A stretch of 64,000 nucleotides of DNA from Neocallimastix lanati (nom. inval.) (GCA_016946835.1 JACVTC010000112.1:412501-476500), one strand, 5' to 3'; counted from the first letter of the stretch, positions 45,959 through 57,572 are shown. Numbers and translations are program-made. The notes: a model not told the origin generated them from the letters alone.

Positions 45959-47397
45959 ATGAAATCTATTCTTATTTTAGCTTCTTTGTTAAATATTGCC
46001 TCCGTTTTTGCTGATAACTGTAATCCACCATTTTATCAATGTGGCGGGTAAATAATCAAATATTAAATAAAATATTTGGCATATTAAATGATTACATAAA
46101 AATTAATAATTAAATAATATAAAAATTTTTATGATAATATATATAAATGTTCATTTATATTAATCTTTTAATATATTTATTTATGAATAATATTAAAAAA
46201 TATAATAGTTCAAATTGGAAAGGTTTAAAATGCTGTTCATCTGGTTATACTTGTAAGCAAATAAACATGTGGTATTCTCAATGTGTTCCATCTAACACTG
46301 TTAATAATAACAACAATAATAGTAATGTTAACTATGCTAATACTAACAATAAAGCCAACATTAACAAAAATAACAATAATAAGAATAAAGCTAACAACAA
46401 TAACAATAAAAATAATAACAAAAACAATAAGAACAACAATAATACTAATAAGAACAACAACAATAGTAATAATAATAATAACAATGTTCAATACGCATCT
46501 TCAAATGCTTCTGCCTCATCATCTCTTATTGGTTATGCTTCATTAAATGGTGGAACCAAAGGTGGTCAAGGTGGCCAAGTTATTAATGTTTCTAATCAAA
46601 ATCAATTAGTTAATGCTCTTAAGGGTAACAATTCAAAGATTGTTAGAGTTAATGGTATTATTAATCTTAATACTGATATTAATGTAGGCTCAAATACTTC
46701 TATTATTGGTGCTAATGGTAATTCTGGATTTACTGGTGGAGGTTTTAAATTTAAAAATGCTAAAAATATTATTTTTCAAAATCTTAAATTTAGTTATTGT
46801 TTAGGTCCAAACAAAGATTGTATTAATGCTCAAAAGTCATCTAATATTTGGGTTGACCATTGTGAATTCTTCAATGATAGAAATCATGGAAAAGATTACT
46901 ATGATGGTTTAATTGATTTTACTCATGCTTGTGATTATATTACTATTTCGTATAACTACATTCATGATCACTATAAGGCTTCCTTAATTGGTCACAGTGA
47001 TAACAATGGTGCTGAAGATACTGGTAAATTACATATTACTTACCATCACAACTACTTCAAGAATGTTGGTTCTCGTCTTCCATCTCTTCGTTTCGGTACT
47101 GCTCATGTTTTCAACAATGTTTATGAAAATATTGAAGCCTCCTCAGTAAATATTCGTATGGGAGCTCAAGCTTTAATTGAAGCTAATGTTTTCAAAAATG
47201 CCAATAAGCCAATTTCCACCAATCTTGATTCAAAGCAAGAAGGTTATGTTGTTCAACGTAACAATAATTTCGGTAATACAGCTAACACTAATTCTATTAC
47301 TAAAATCGGTAACCTCAACACTGTTCCATACAAATATAATTCTGATAATGTTCAAAATGTTTACAACATAGTTGTTAGAAGTGCAGGTCCAAAATAA
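45959..47397 (+). CDS. Pectate lyase A: CBM1 - Asn-rich linker - polysaccharide lyase family 1
   Basis: Cleaves de-esterified pectin by calcium-dependent beta-elimination outside the cell. Exons 45959-46047 and 46209-47397, 425 residues. Signal peptide MKSILILASLLNIASVFA; then a canonical fungal cellulose-binding CBM1 (NCNPPFYQCGG joined across the intron to SNWKGLKCCSSGYTC...MWYSQC). About 75 residues of Asn/Lys-rich linker follow, then a complete PL1 beta-helix: GYASLNGGTKGGQGG, SSNIWVDHCEF, the calcium-site region YDGLIDFTHACDYITISYN, DHYKASLIGHSD, and the catalytic Arg region NVGSRLPSLRFGTAHVFNN. The first exon is confirmed because the CBM1 is complete only after splicing; the upstream Met at 46147 lies in the intron. 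It is tail to tail with the paralogue at 48571-49926. Confidence 0.97.
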
Positions 47398-47450
47398 ATT
47401 AATGAATAAAAATTTTTATAATAATTAATTGTATATTTAATGTTGTATTT

Positions 47451-47490
<40 letters not shown>

Positions 47491-47798
47491 ATTATGTATA
47501 AAATAAAAATAATAATTATAATATAAAAAAAAAATTATATTAAAAAAGTGTAATAACATAAAAATTTCCAATGTATTAATTTATCATTTTCAAATAAATA
47601 TTTTTTATAAAAAAAAAAATTAAGAATTTTATTTAAAAATGAAAAATATAGAAAATTATTAATTTATAAATGATTATAACATAATCATTTTTATTACATA
47701 TTAATGGTTATCAAATATATATATATATATATTTTAATAATTTTATATATAATATAATAAAAATATATTAATGTTCAATGTTTTAATAAGTATTTAGT

Positions 47799-47842
<44 letters not shown>

Positions 47843-48570
47843 TTATTATATTTTATTTTATTTTTTTTTTCTTTTAGCAGATATTTTTATAATAATAATA
47901 ATAATAATATAATATTTTAATAATATTATCTTAATACTCTTATTAAAATAGGAAATATTAATAAAAATTTTTTATTCCAATATAAATATTTCTTTATTTA
48001 AATATTTTTTTTAAGAAAAATTTTAATAATCAAAATAATAAAATAATGTGAATGATAGTAAATTAATATTTTACAAGAATACTACAATTTATAATATTAT
48101 TAAGAATTTTTTTTATGCATTAAAAATTTGTATATGTATATTGGGTTTTTAACATTTTATTCTATTATCATTAGATATATATATATAATTTTTTTTTTAT
48201 TTATTTATAATTTACTTATAGAAACATAATGTAATTATAGTATAAAAAACTAGTATTAATTTTATATACTTTTCTAAAACTATTTGCATTTAAATTTTTT
48301 TTTATTAATATTATTTTATTTTTTATATAAATCATATTTATTTTTGTAATAAAAATATAATAATATATTTTATTCTATTATTAAAATTATGAATCATAAA
48401 TAAATATATTTATGATTCGTTTTTATAAAAAAAAAATTTTTTTAATGAATTAAATATATATATTTTAATGCATATTAAAAATTATAATAAAAATATAATA
48501 AAAAGTTCTTATCTATAAAAATATCAATAATTCACTGATATTTTATTAAATTTTTTTAATATGGATTCAT
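47398..48570. other. Convergent intergenic between the two pectate lyases
   Basis: 3' flanks only: A-run at 47456-47488, (ATT)n at 47802-47842. No gene or RNA seen. Confidence 0.6.
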
Positions 48571-49926
48571 TTATTTTGGTCCAGCATTGTTTGTAACATT
48601 TTTATAGACACTGCTAGTATTATCAATATTACAGGTATATGGAACAGAATTAAGATTACCAACCTTAGTAATAGAATTAGTATTACTAGTGTTACCGAAA
48701 TCATTGTTACGTTGAACAACATAACCTTCTTGTTTAGAGTCAAGATTGGTGGAAATTGGCTTATTGGCATTTCTAAAGACATTACCTTCAACTAAAGCTT
48801 GAGCTCCCATACGAACGTTAATACTGGAAGTTTCAATATTTTCGAATACATTATTGAAAATGTGACTAGTTCCGAATCGAAGAGACGGGAGACGAGAACC
48901 AATGTTCTTAAAGTAATTATGATGGTAAGTAACATGTAATTTACCAGTATCTTCACTAGCATTACTGTCACTATGACCAATTAATGAAGCTTTGTAGTGA
49001 TCATGAAGATAATTCCAAGAAACAGTAACATAATCACAAGCATGAGTGAAATCAACTAAACCATCATAATAATCCTTACCATGATTTTTATCACTGAAAA
49101 ATTCACAATGATCAACCCAAATGTTTGTAGATTGTTGAGCAGTAATACAATCTTTAGTAGAACCTAAGCAGTAACTGAATTTGAGATTTTGAACTATGAT
49201 ATTATTAACTTTAACAATTTTAAGACCGGCACCAGTAAATCCAGAATTTTTATTAGCACCAATAAGAGAAGTATTCGATCCAATACTAATATCAGCAGAA
49301 AGTTTGATAATACCATTAACTTTAACAATTTTTGCATCATTTCCTTTAATAGCTTTAACTAATTCTGAATAATTAGAAACGGTAGTCGTTCGACCACCTT
49401 GACCACCTCTAGTACCACCATTCATTGAAGCGTAACCAACAAGTCCAGATAATGAAACATCTGAACTAGCATTGCTTGTATTATTGTTTGAATTATTATT
49501 GTTAGAATTATTATTGTTAGAATTATTATTGTTAGAACTTGAACTATTAGTATCAGAAATACATTGGGAGAACCACTCATTCTTTTTGACACATTTTAAT
49601 CCTGAATTACAACAAGTATTTCCTTTAAAATTTTTACTGAATATTTTGTTTTATTAATATATATATATATTGTTAAATGCCATATTTTAACATTCATTTT
49701 ATTATTTTAATAATTTTTAAATTTCAAATTTATATTTAAATATAATTATAAAACTTTTATTTTTTATTTATTTTTGATAAAATTCAATAAAATCTAAAAA
49801 AAATTGTATAGCAATAATTTAATATACATACCCGCCACATTGATAAAATAATAAATTTTCACAAATGTTGGCTGCGAAAGTAACAGCAAATTGAATTAAT
49901 ACTAAAATAATAAAAAAGGACTTCAT
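48571..49926 (-). CDS. Pectate lyase B: CBM1 - Ser/Asn linker - polysaccharide lyase family 1
   Basis: Paralogue of pectate lyase A with the same two-exon plan: 49926-49832 and 49636-48571, 386 residues. Signal peptide MKSFFIILVLIQFAVTFA; CBM1 NICENLLFYQCGG joined to KNFKGNTCCNSGLKC...NEWFSQC. The Trp and Tyr that normally stack on cellulose are Phe here (KNFKG, EWFSQC), so binding may be altered. A short (N)4S-type linker follows, then the PL1 domain: GYASMNGGTRGGQGG, STNIWVDHCEFF, YDGLVDFTHACDYVTVSWN, and GSRLPSLRFGTSHIFNN. All catalytic regions seen in copy A are kept, so it should be active. The intron sits at the same codon (within the second Gly of QCGG) as in copy A and the pseudogene. 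Confidence 0.97.
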
Positions 49927-50012
49927 CCTTCTATTTTTATATTCTAAACAAAGATAAATACTAAAAACTAATATGAAATTTAAAATATATATATAAATAA
50001 AATATAAAAATA

Positions 50013-50055
<43 letters not shown>

Positions 50056-51082
50056 TTATTTATATATGTTTCATTTTAAAAAAAGGGAAAAAAAAATTAT
50101 ATATATATATTATTAATAAAACTAAAATAAATTTGATGAACATTTTTTTAATATTAAATGTTTTATTTAATTATATGATATATTTATTCAAAGGATGAAA
50201 ATCATATATATATTATATTAATCAAATATGTACGTATATAATCCATATGTATCCATACATCCATACACTCAAAATAATGATCGTAATTAGTGTGTCGATT
50301 ACATTAAATTAAAGTGTATTTTAATATATCATTAATTTATAAAACATTTTTTACAAAAATAGTCATAATTTAAAAAACTTTCATTATTTATTAATTAAAT
50401 AAATAGGTAATTAATTTATTTTATAATTATATAATTATATAATTAAATGAATAAATATATATATTAGTAAATAAATAATTTATATATTAAACATATTAAT
50501 TAAAATGTTATCACATAATATTAACTTAAAATTTTTATGATTGTTTTTCTTTTTTTTTTTTTTTAAAAAAGAAATTAAATATCCCATAATTTTAGAATTT
50601 TTAATCCAAATTATAATTAAATATATTTAAAGCCGTTTAATTCTATTTTTTGTACCATTTAGTATTTCAAACTATATATATATATAAAAATTAAAGTATT
50701 TTATTATATATTTTTAGCTCATTAAAAGCATTGATAAAAAAGAATTATAATGTATAAAATTATAATATTAAATTGTAATAAAAATTATATATATGAAGAC
50801 TAAATTTTCATATATATTATTTTTTTTTCTAAAATGGGATTATAATTTTATTAAATTTTAAATTTTAAAAATATTTTATTATTATTACTATTTCAACGTT
50901 ACACAAAAAAAAGGAATAAAAAAATAATATTAAAGTATTCTATTTAAAAAATATTATAATTATATAAGAAGAAATTAAAGTGGAAAATCTTACTATTAGT
51001 TGTAATTAATAATATTAAATAATAAATAATAAGTAATTAATAATAAATAATAAATAATAAACATAAAATAAGTAATGAATAA

Positions 51083-51192
51083 TGAATAATGGATAATAAG
51101 AATTAATAATAAATATAAAACAATAAATAATAAATAATGAATAATGGATAATAAGAATTAATAATAAACATAAAACAATAAATAATAAATAA
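51083..51192. repeat. 55-bp tandem repeat, two copies
   Basis: Copies at 51083 and 51138 share TGAATAATGGATAATAAGAA, then TTAATAATAAA(T/C)ATAAAACA, with one visible base change. Confidence 0.9.
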
Positions 51193-51329
51193 ATAAGTAA
51201 ATAATTTATATATGTATATAATAATAAAGTAATAATAAATTACGAAATTTTGAATTAATAACAAAATAAAATTAAGTAAATAAATAAATAAATAAATAGA
51301 TAAATAATAATAAGAAAATTAAAAAGTAC

Positions 51330-51580
51330 TTAATGATACTATATAGACAATAAAAAGATATTACACTATAACCCAGCTGACCCAGCATAATAAATATAGA
51401 GAGATTATTTTTTACATTTTTATTTATTGAAACTAGTGGCACTCTTACATATAAAAGAACTATATAGAGTCTCAAAGTCTTTACCTAGGAGGCTATAGTG
51501 TGTTAAATAGTAGATATAGAGTGAATTCTGGTACACTAAGGCCTTAAAAAGCTGGGAGATGGAAAGTCAAAAAGGTATAT
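51330..51580. mobile_element. GC-richer island D, possible degraded retroposon
   Basis: About 250 bp richer in G+C than the surroundings. Contains the inverted pair ACACTATAACC (51364-51374) and GGCTATAGTGT (51491-51501), CCCAGCT (51376) against AGCTGGGA (51550), and two ACTATATAGA boxes (51338, 51460). No tail or target duplication defines its ends. Confidence 0.4.
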
Positions 51581-52029
51581 TATTTATTTATATATATATT
51601 TATTTATTTATTTATTTATTAAATTAATTGGATAATAATATTTATAAAACAAAAAAAAAATAAATTAAAATATCTTCTTTACTAAATATTAAAGTTTTTA
51701 TTTAATTATGAATTATGTAATTTCTTTTTGTAATAAAATCTGTATATGGTCAAAAATTTTAATTTTAAAAAAAATATATATATATATATTAATATTTATT
51801 AAAAGATATTAATTAAATCGATCACGTGAAGTTATAATATATTTATAATTAAATTTCTTCAATTATCAAATATTTCATAACTTCATTCTTCTTTTAATTA
51901 TATATTTATATTAGGAAAGGGTTTAAATATTATATACGTATTATAAAATAAGATGTTGTAATTTAATAATATTATTTATTTGTAAAATTGTTATTTATTT
52001 GAATATATAATTATATAAAATTTTAAATA

Positions 52030-54819
52030 ATGTATTTTATTTTTAATTGGGAAGTTGAAATTTTATATAATAAACCAATTATTATTGGTTTTGGCTATGA
52101 TTCAGATTTAAATGAAAAAGTGGCTTTAATTATTAAAAATTATCCTATGTATAAGTATTCTAAAAATTATGAAGTCCAATATTCAAATAAGTCATATAAA
52201 AAGTATTTATTAAGAAATTACCTAGCAGGAAAACAAAATGTTTATAAAATTAGTTTTTCGAAATATAAAGAATATAAGCAATTTAGTTCTGATCTTCTTA
52301 ATATAGATATTGTTTCAAGTTTTTTAGTTGATCAAGATCTTGATACAATAGGCTGGATTAGAGTAGATGATAATGGAGAATATAATACTGGTACAAAGTA
52401 TACAACAATAAATAATGAATATATTGTAAATTATCATAATATTCATAAAGTTGAATGTAATATATACCCTGATTGCAGTATATTGTCTTTTGATATTGAA
52501 TGTATGTCCCATGATTTGATTTCATTTCCAAGTTTTTACCAATTTGATGATTATATATCAACAATTAGTATTATATATCAACATAAAAATGTAAATAAAT
52601 CTATTGCCATTTGTTATAAAAAATTACCAAATAATAATAATACCCAAAATAATAATAATTCTGAATCTGAATTTAATTCCAATACAATTGATTCGAAATC
52701 ACCAAAATATGATTCCAATAATACCCAAGATATTATAAATAATTTAAATTCCAAATTTAAAAAAGTAAAAATTTCTGAAGAAATTTATGACAATGAAAAC
52801 AAAGAAAATATAAATGAAAATCTTATCAATGAAAAAGAAAATATTAATAATTTAAATTTTTTGAATACAAAAAATGTTAAACAAACTAATTTAAATGAAC
52901 TTGAAATCAATCTCAAAAAAGAAAGAGAAAAAGAAAAGAAAAATAATAATAAAAATGTAAATGAAACCGAGAATAAAATCGACAATGAAAGTATGATTAA
53001 AAATGAAGAAATAACTAAAATTATATATGTTTCTTCAGAATTAGCATTATTAAAAGAATTTTTTAATCAAATACGTATATTAGACCCTGATATTATTATT
53101 GGTTATAATATATTTGGTTTTGATTATCGTTATATTTCAAGGCGTGCAGGAATGTTTTTAAAAGAAAAGTTTAATGCTAGTAGAATTTTAAATATGGAAA
53201 CTCAATTTAATGACTTAACATGTAATCGAACGGAAATTTATAATCCAGGAAGATTAAATATTGATATGTATGAATATGCAAAATCGTTAAATTTACCGGT
53301 GTCCTCCTTAAATTATATTTCTGAAAAATTATTGAATAAGAAAAAAATAGATTTACCTTATTTAAAAATGTTTGAATTAATTGATAAAGGAGATGAAAAA
53401 TCTCTCCAAGAAGTAGCAAAATATTGTATAATGGATTCACAACTTACCTTAGATATTTTTGAAGTTTCTCACCAATGGATTCAACTCTTAGAAATAGCAA
53501 AAATTTCAAGAATTAGGATTGATGATATCTATAAACTCGGTCAAAGTATTAAATTTACTAATCTTTTATATCAATATTGCTATAAAAGTGATATATGTAT
53601 TGATATTGATAAGGAAAAAGTGTATGATTATCCAGGTGCGACAGTTTTAGAACCAAATCCAGGTGTTTATGATTTGTGTAGTATGCTTGATTTTACTAGT
53701 CTATACCCCAGTGTTATTATTACTCATAATATTTGTTATACTACATTTTTGAATCCTGATTCTGTAAAAAATATGAATAAGGATGATTATCATGAAATTG
53801 ATCTTGGTGATAAAATATATTATTATACCAAAGCCCATGAAGGAATACTACCACGTATGCTTAAAATCTTGCTTTCTGAGCGTATAAAATTCAAAAATCT
53901 AATGAAAACAGCTACTGGAATTGATAAAATTATTTATGATAAGCGTCAATGGGCCTTAAAAATTCAGGCAAATTCTATTTATGGTTGTCTCGGTTCAAAA
54001 ACATTGCAATATTTAAGATTTTTACCAGGGGCCGAATGTACCACAGGTATGGGTCGTAATTATTTAAATAAAGCAATTCAATTAATTGAGGAGACGCCAT
54101 TCGATATTATCTATGGGGATACAGATTCTTGCCTAATTAAATGTGATATTATAAAGGATCCAGAACTCTTTATAAAAAATAGTATAAGGGTGGCAGAGTA
54201 TGTAACCTCTAATTTACCAGAAGGAATGCATTTAAAATATGAAAATACATTTATTCGATTAATCATTATCTCAAAAAAAAAATATTCAGGTATTTTAGTG
54301 AATACAGATCATAAATTATATACCAAAGGAATGGATACTGTAAAGAAAAATAATAGTCACTATATAAAAGATTCCTATCAATCATTAGTTAATATGATAT
54401 TAGAAGGAAAATCTTCAACACAAATTCGTAAACATGTTCTAAATTTGAAAAAAGATTTATTGGAAGGAAGAGTACCAATGGAAAAATTAATAATGAAGTT
54501 AACTATCTCAAGGAAATATAAAAGTAAATCTTTTTATGTTATACAGTTTCTTGCTAATCATAAAAAGTATAATTTTGAATATAAGGTAGGAACAAAAGTT
54601 GATTATTTAATTATTAACAGTCTTATACCCGAAATTAATAAACATCCAAAAAGATTAGGTGATAAAGTTATTTCAATTGATTTATATAATTATTTTAAGG
54701 AAAATAATTCATTTAAATTACCCACTATTGATTATGAATATTATTATAATCATTATATGAAATCTTCATTAGCACTTCTTCTAAGAGCATTTGATTCTAA
54801 TATTTTAAATATCCTTTAA
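52030..54819 (+). CDS. Family B DNA polymerase, large-DNA-virus-like
   Basis: Intronless, 929 residues. Full proofreading and polymerase core. Exo I SFDIEC (Asp155/Glu157), Exo II GYNIFGFD (Asn360, Asp365), Exo III YCIMD (Tyr465, Asp469), Pol motif A DFTSLYPS (Asp554), motif B QANSIYG (Asn648), motif C YGDTDS (Asp697/Asp699), and a thumb-side KKKYSG. Only about 90 residues separate motifs A and B, so there is no room for the TPR-1 insert of protein-primed enzymes (Polintons, linear plasmids). It ends ALLLRAFDSNILNIL without the two cysteine modules that end cellular Pol alpha, delta, epsilon and zeta. These traits fit polymerases of nucleocytoplasmic large DNA viruses. Residues about 200-345 are an Asn/Lys/Glu-rich insertion between Exo I and Exo II. 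No internal stop or shift is visible. The viral assignment is inference from motifs, not a tree. Confidence 0.9.
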   Translation: MYFIFNWEVEILYNKPIIIGFGYDSDLNEKVALIIKNYPMYKYSKNYEVQYSNKSYKKYLLRNYLAGKQNVYKISFSKYKEYKQFSSDLLNIDIVSSFLVDQDLDTIGWIRVDDNGEYNTGTKYTTINNEYIVNYHNIHKVECNIYPDCSILSFDIECMSHDLISFPSFYQFDDYISTISIIYQHKNVNKSIAICYKKLPNNNNTQNNNNSESEFNSNTIDSKSPKYDSNNTQDIINNLNSKFKKVKISEEIYDNENKENINENLINEKENINNLNFLNTKNVKQTNLNELEINLKKEREKEKKNNNKNVNETENKIDNESMIKNEEITKIIYVSSELALLKEFFNQIRILDPDIIIGYNIFGFDYRYISRRAGMFLKEKFNASRILNMETQFNDLTCNRTEIYNPGRLNIDMYEYAKSLNLPVSSLNYISEKLLNKKKIDLPYLKMFELIDKGDEKSLQEVAKYCIMDSQLTLDIFEVSHQWIQLLEIAKISRIRIDDIYKLGQSIKFTNLLYQYCYKSDICIDIDKEKVYDYPGATVLEPNPGVYDLCSMLDFTSLYPSVIITHNICYTTFLNPDSVKNMNKDDYHEIDLGDKIYYYTKAHEGILPRMLKILLSERIKFKNLMKTATGIDKIIYDKRQWALKIQANSIYGCLGSKTLQYLRFLPGAECTTGMGRNYLNKAIQLIEETPFDIIYGDTDSCLIKCDIIKDPELFIKNSIRVAEYVTSNLPEGMHLKYENTFIRLIIISKKKYSGILVNTDHKLYTKGMDTVKKNNSHYIKDSYQSLVNMILEGKSSTQIRKHVLNLKKDLLEGRVPMEKLIMKLTISRKYKSKSFYVIQFLANHKKYNFEYKVGTKVDYLIINSLIPEINKHPKRLGDKVISIDLYNYFKENNSFKLPTIDYEYYYNHYMKSSLALLLRAFDSNILNIL

Positions 54820-54865
54820 AAAATATATATATATATATATTTTTATTTATATAATTTATATATAT

Positions 54866-54901
<36 letters not shown>

Positions 54902-55128
54902 GAATTTAGGTATATATAAGTCTATTATTTAAAATATTTAAAAGTATTATATATTTTAATAAGTAAATAAATAATAAATAAATAAATAATATTATATATA
55001 ATACAAAAAATTGATTTTTATAAAAAATTAAATAACTATATATAATAAAAATAAATAAATATAATTATTTATTCCTAATGAGTATAATTTTAATATTTTT
55101 TTTTTAATTAATAAAGTATTGACTATTA

Positions 55129-55175
<47 letters not shown>

Positions 55176-55491
55176 TTTAGAAAAAAGGAACACAGAGAAT
55201 ACTAAGACATCTTTCCCATTTATGTATGATATTAAATTATTATTTATTAAAATGGCTTTACTATATAAGTGACGATGTAATTCAATTTCTTGATAATATA
55301 AATATGAAAAAAACTAGCATTAGGAACCATATTTTAATTTTAATCCGACTACATTTCTTCTTATCTACGGCTATTCCTCTATACAATAATACAATTGTTG
55401 TTAATTATCGTAACCTTAAAATTTCAAGGAAAAACTTGTGAAAGAAAATTAAGAAATTTTGGATATCATATTAAAATCTTAATTATTAGAA

Positions 55492-55525
<34 letters not shown>

Positions 55526-56457
55526 GTTTGTTTGTTTGTTTGTAAATACCTTATAATTTTATATAAATTTTTTTAAGTTAATAAATATAAAATATTTATG
55601 CTATATATCTACTATTTTAAATTGTTATAAATCAAATATAAGTCCAAATATTTTAATCCTTTGAATGATATATTATTTATTAATGATGAAAATGTATTTT
55701 CCTTAACTGTATCTAATATATATATATTTAATTTTACATTAAATATGACTAATAAATTTTAAAACACTAATATTAATATTTGATTTAATAATTTTTATAA
55801 TTAAAAAATAATGATAAAAGATTAATTTAATTATTTAATTAATTATTTAATTAATTAATTATTTATTATATCTTTTTATTAATTATTTTTAAATAATAAC
55901 ATATTTATTAAAATATTTAAATATGTATTTCTAAATATTAAAGAAAAAATTTTTTATTTTTTTTACAGAATTTTTTTTTTTTTTTATTTCTTTAGTACTT
56001 AATTTTAAGAAATAAAAATTTTACATATCTAAAATAATAATTAACAAGCAGACAAACAAAGCAACAGCAAAAAAATAAAAAAATAAAAAAAAAAAAAATA
56101 AAAATAAAAAAAAAATTAACAACTAAAAACTAATATTTTTAATTTTTGAAGAAATATTAATAATTTATGTTAACTTTTATATATTAGAAATTTTATGAAT
56201 AAATATTAAATTCAAATTAAATAACAGTTCTTATAAAAATATAATTTCTTTGAAAATTAAATAATTAATATCTAAGTTTTTTTTTTTTTTTTAAAAAAAA
56301 ATTTATTTATCTATTTGTTTTTTAGCATTATTTTATTAAATAATAAAAGATATTATAATATACTCTACATTTATTTAAATATTATTTAATCAAAAAAATA
56401 AAAAAAAAAAAAAAATACATATATATTATATTTATTACTATTATTATAATTACTAAA
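54820..56457. other. Spacer inside the virus-like segment
   Basis: AT-rich. (TA)n after the polymerase; a T-run joined to an A-run at 55131-55175; (ATTA)n near 55830-55865; A-rich DNA before the next gene. One weak open frame (55226-55441) is listed separately. Confidence 0.5.
55226..55441 (+). CDS. Short open frame of unknown nature, possible gene remnant
   Basis: 71 codons from the first Met, open back to about 55180 (KKGTQRILRHLSHLC precedes the Met). Composition is less biased than chance AT-rich frames: LLKWLYYISDDVIQFLDNI, then LILIRLHFFLSTAIPLYNN, VVNYRNLKISRKNL. It lies between the two virus-like genes. It could be a fragment of an inactivated gene or an unspliced exon; no family recognised. 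Confidence 0.22.
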   Translation: MILNYYLLKWLYYISDDVIQFLDNINMKKTSIRNHILILIRLHFFLSTAIPLYNNTIVVNYRNLKISRKNL

Positions 56458-57330
56458 ATGTTAGTATCCTCTGAAGAAGAATTAATAAATGACTTACTAA
56501 ACTTTGATAGTGAAAATATAATAAATCAAAATATTAAGAAGTATATTTCAATATTAAAGCATTATTATAAATTTAAGGAATATAATATTTTATTGAACAG
56601 CCTTTCTATTAAAGAAATAGAAGAGAATGATTGTAAAGATTCAATTAATAATAATGATTATATAACAAAATTACAATTAAAATTTAATAACAATTTCTCA
56701 AATGAAATTTTTCTTGCACCAATAAATTTTTTTATAGAGGAAGACTTTCAAACAAATTTTGATATTGATATTAATAAAATGGCAGTACCTATGTTCCATG
56801 TTCATTTAGTGAAAGGAAAAATTCGTGACGATTTTATATATGTGATTACAGGAGAAGAAAAAGGGTACATAAAAGATTTTATCAATCGAGTACAATTACT
56901 TGACAAAAAAATAAAAAATCTTATTGAAAAATATATTCGAAATATTCAACCAACATCTCCTATATATAATTTATTAAAAAAAAATAATGTAACAGAAACA
57001 AATAATTGGATATATAATGGTATAATTAATGGTTCTGAGAATAATTTCATGCATATTAATTTTGAAAAATCATCTTTTGAAGAGGATATTGATGGTACTC
57101 CAATATATATTGGTAATAAGCAATTTTATGAACTAACAGATGTTCTTTCATTAAATTCTTATTGTTTTATTAATAGTTATATATACCCTATATTTAAATT
57201 GAAAGATATCATCGTAACTGAAAAAATAAAAAAGAATAATAAAACGATAGTTTCATTTAGAAGTAAAGCATATTTCCCAGAAATATATATTAAACAAGGA
57301 TCATTAAGTTATTCAACTGAAGTACATTGA
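56458..57330 (+). CDS. Hypothetical protein next to the virus-like polymerase
   Basis: Intronless, 290 residues, no signal peptide or membrane segment. The acidic N-terminus starts MLVSSEEELINDLLNF. Mid-part: MAVPMFHVHLVKGKIRDDFI, then YVITGEEKGYIKDFINR. The C-terminal half looks beta-rich with alternating hydrophobics (GTPIYIGNKQFYELTD, YIYPIFKLKDIIVTEK, TIVSFRSKAYFPEIYIKQG). I do not recognise the family. Same strand as the polymerase and 1.6 kb downstream, also without introns, which suggests the same origin. The size and beta-rich tail would be compatible with a replication accessory protein such as an ssDNA-binding protein; that is a guess only. Start chosen as the first Met after an A-rich leader. 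Confidence 0.65.
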   Translation: MLVSSEEELINDLLNFDSENIINQNIKKYISILKHYYKFKEYNILLNSLSIKEIEENDCKDSINNNDYITKLQLKFNNNFSNEIFLAPINFFIEEDFQTNFDIDINKMAVPMFHVHLVKGKIRDDFIYVITGEEKGYIKDFINRVQLLDKKIKNLIEKYIRNIQPTSPIYNLLKKNNVTETNNWIYNGIINGSENNFMHINFEKSSFEEDIDGTPIYIGNKQFYELTDVLSLNSYCFINSYIYPIFKLKDIIVTEKIKKNNKTIVSFRSKAYFPEIYIKQGSLSYSTEVH

Positions 57331-57529
57331 TATCAATTTTTAGTTATAAATAGATTAAAAAGTAAATATATTAATCTACAATATTATATTATTAGGGGAT
57401 GTATTTTTTTTTTCTATCATTCATTATATATTACAGTAAATAAGTTAAAAATAATAAATTTAATTTGAAAAACAAAAAAAAAACAAAAAAAAAAAAAAAA
57501 AAAAAAAAAAAAGCGAAACATAAAAATAT

Positions 57530-57572
<43 letters not shown>

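Larger units (their letters stand above)
49927..52029. other. Intergenic between pectate lyase B and the virus-like polymerase
   Basis: Holds an A-run at 50013-50052, a 55-bp tandem repeat (51083-51192) and a GC-richer island (51330-51580), both listed separately. Otherwise AT-rich with no gene. Confidence 0.55.

Noticed and set aside
46147-46208. Upstream Met extending pectate lyase exon 2
   Set aside because: Lies in the intron; splicing from 46047 to 46209 restores signal peptide and CBM1.
52030-54819. Assignment as fungal REV3 / Pol zeta or Pol delta
   Set aside because: No introns, far shorter than REV3, and no C-terminal cysteine modules.
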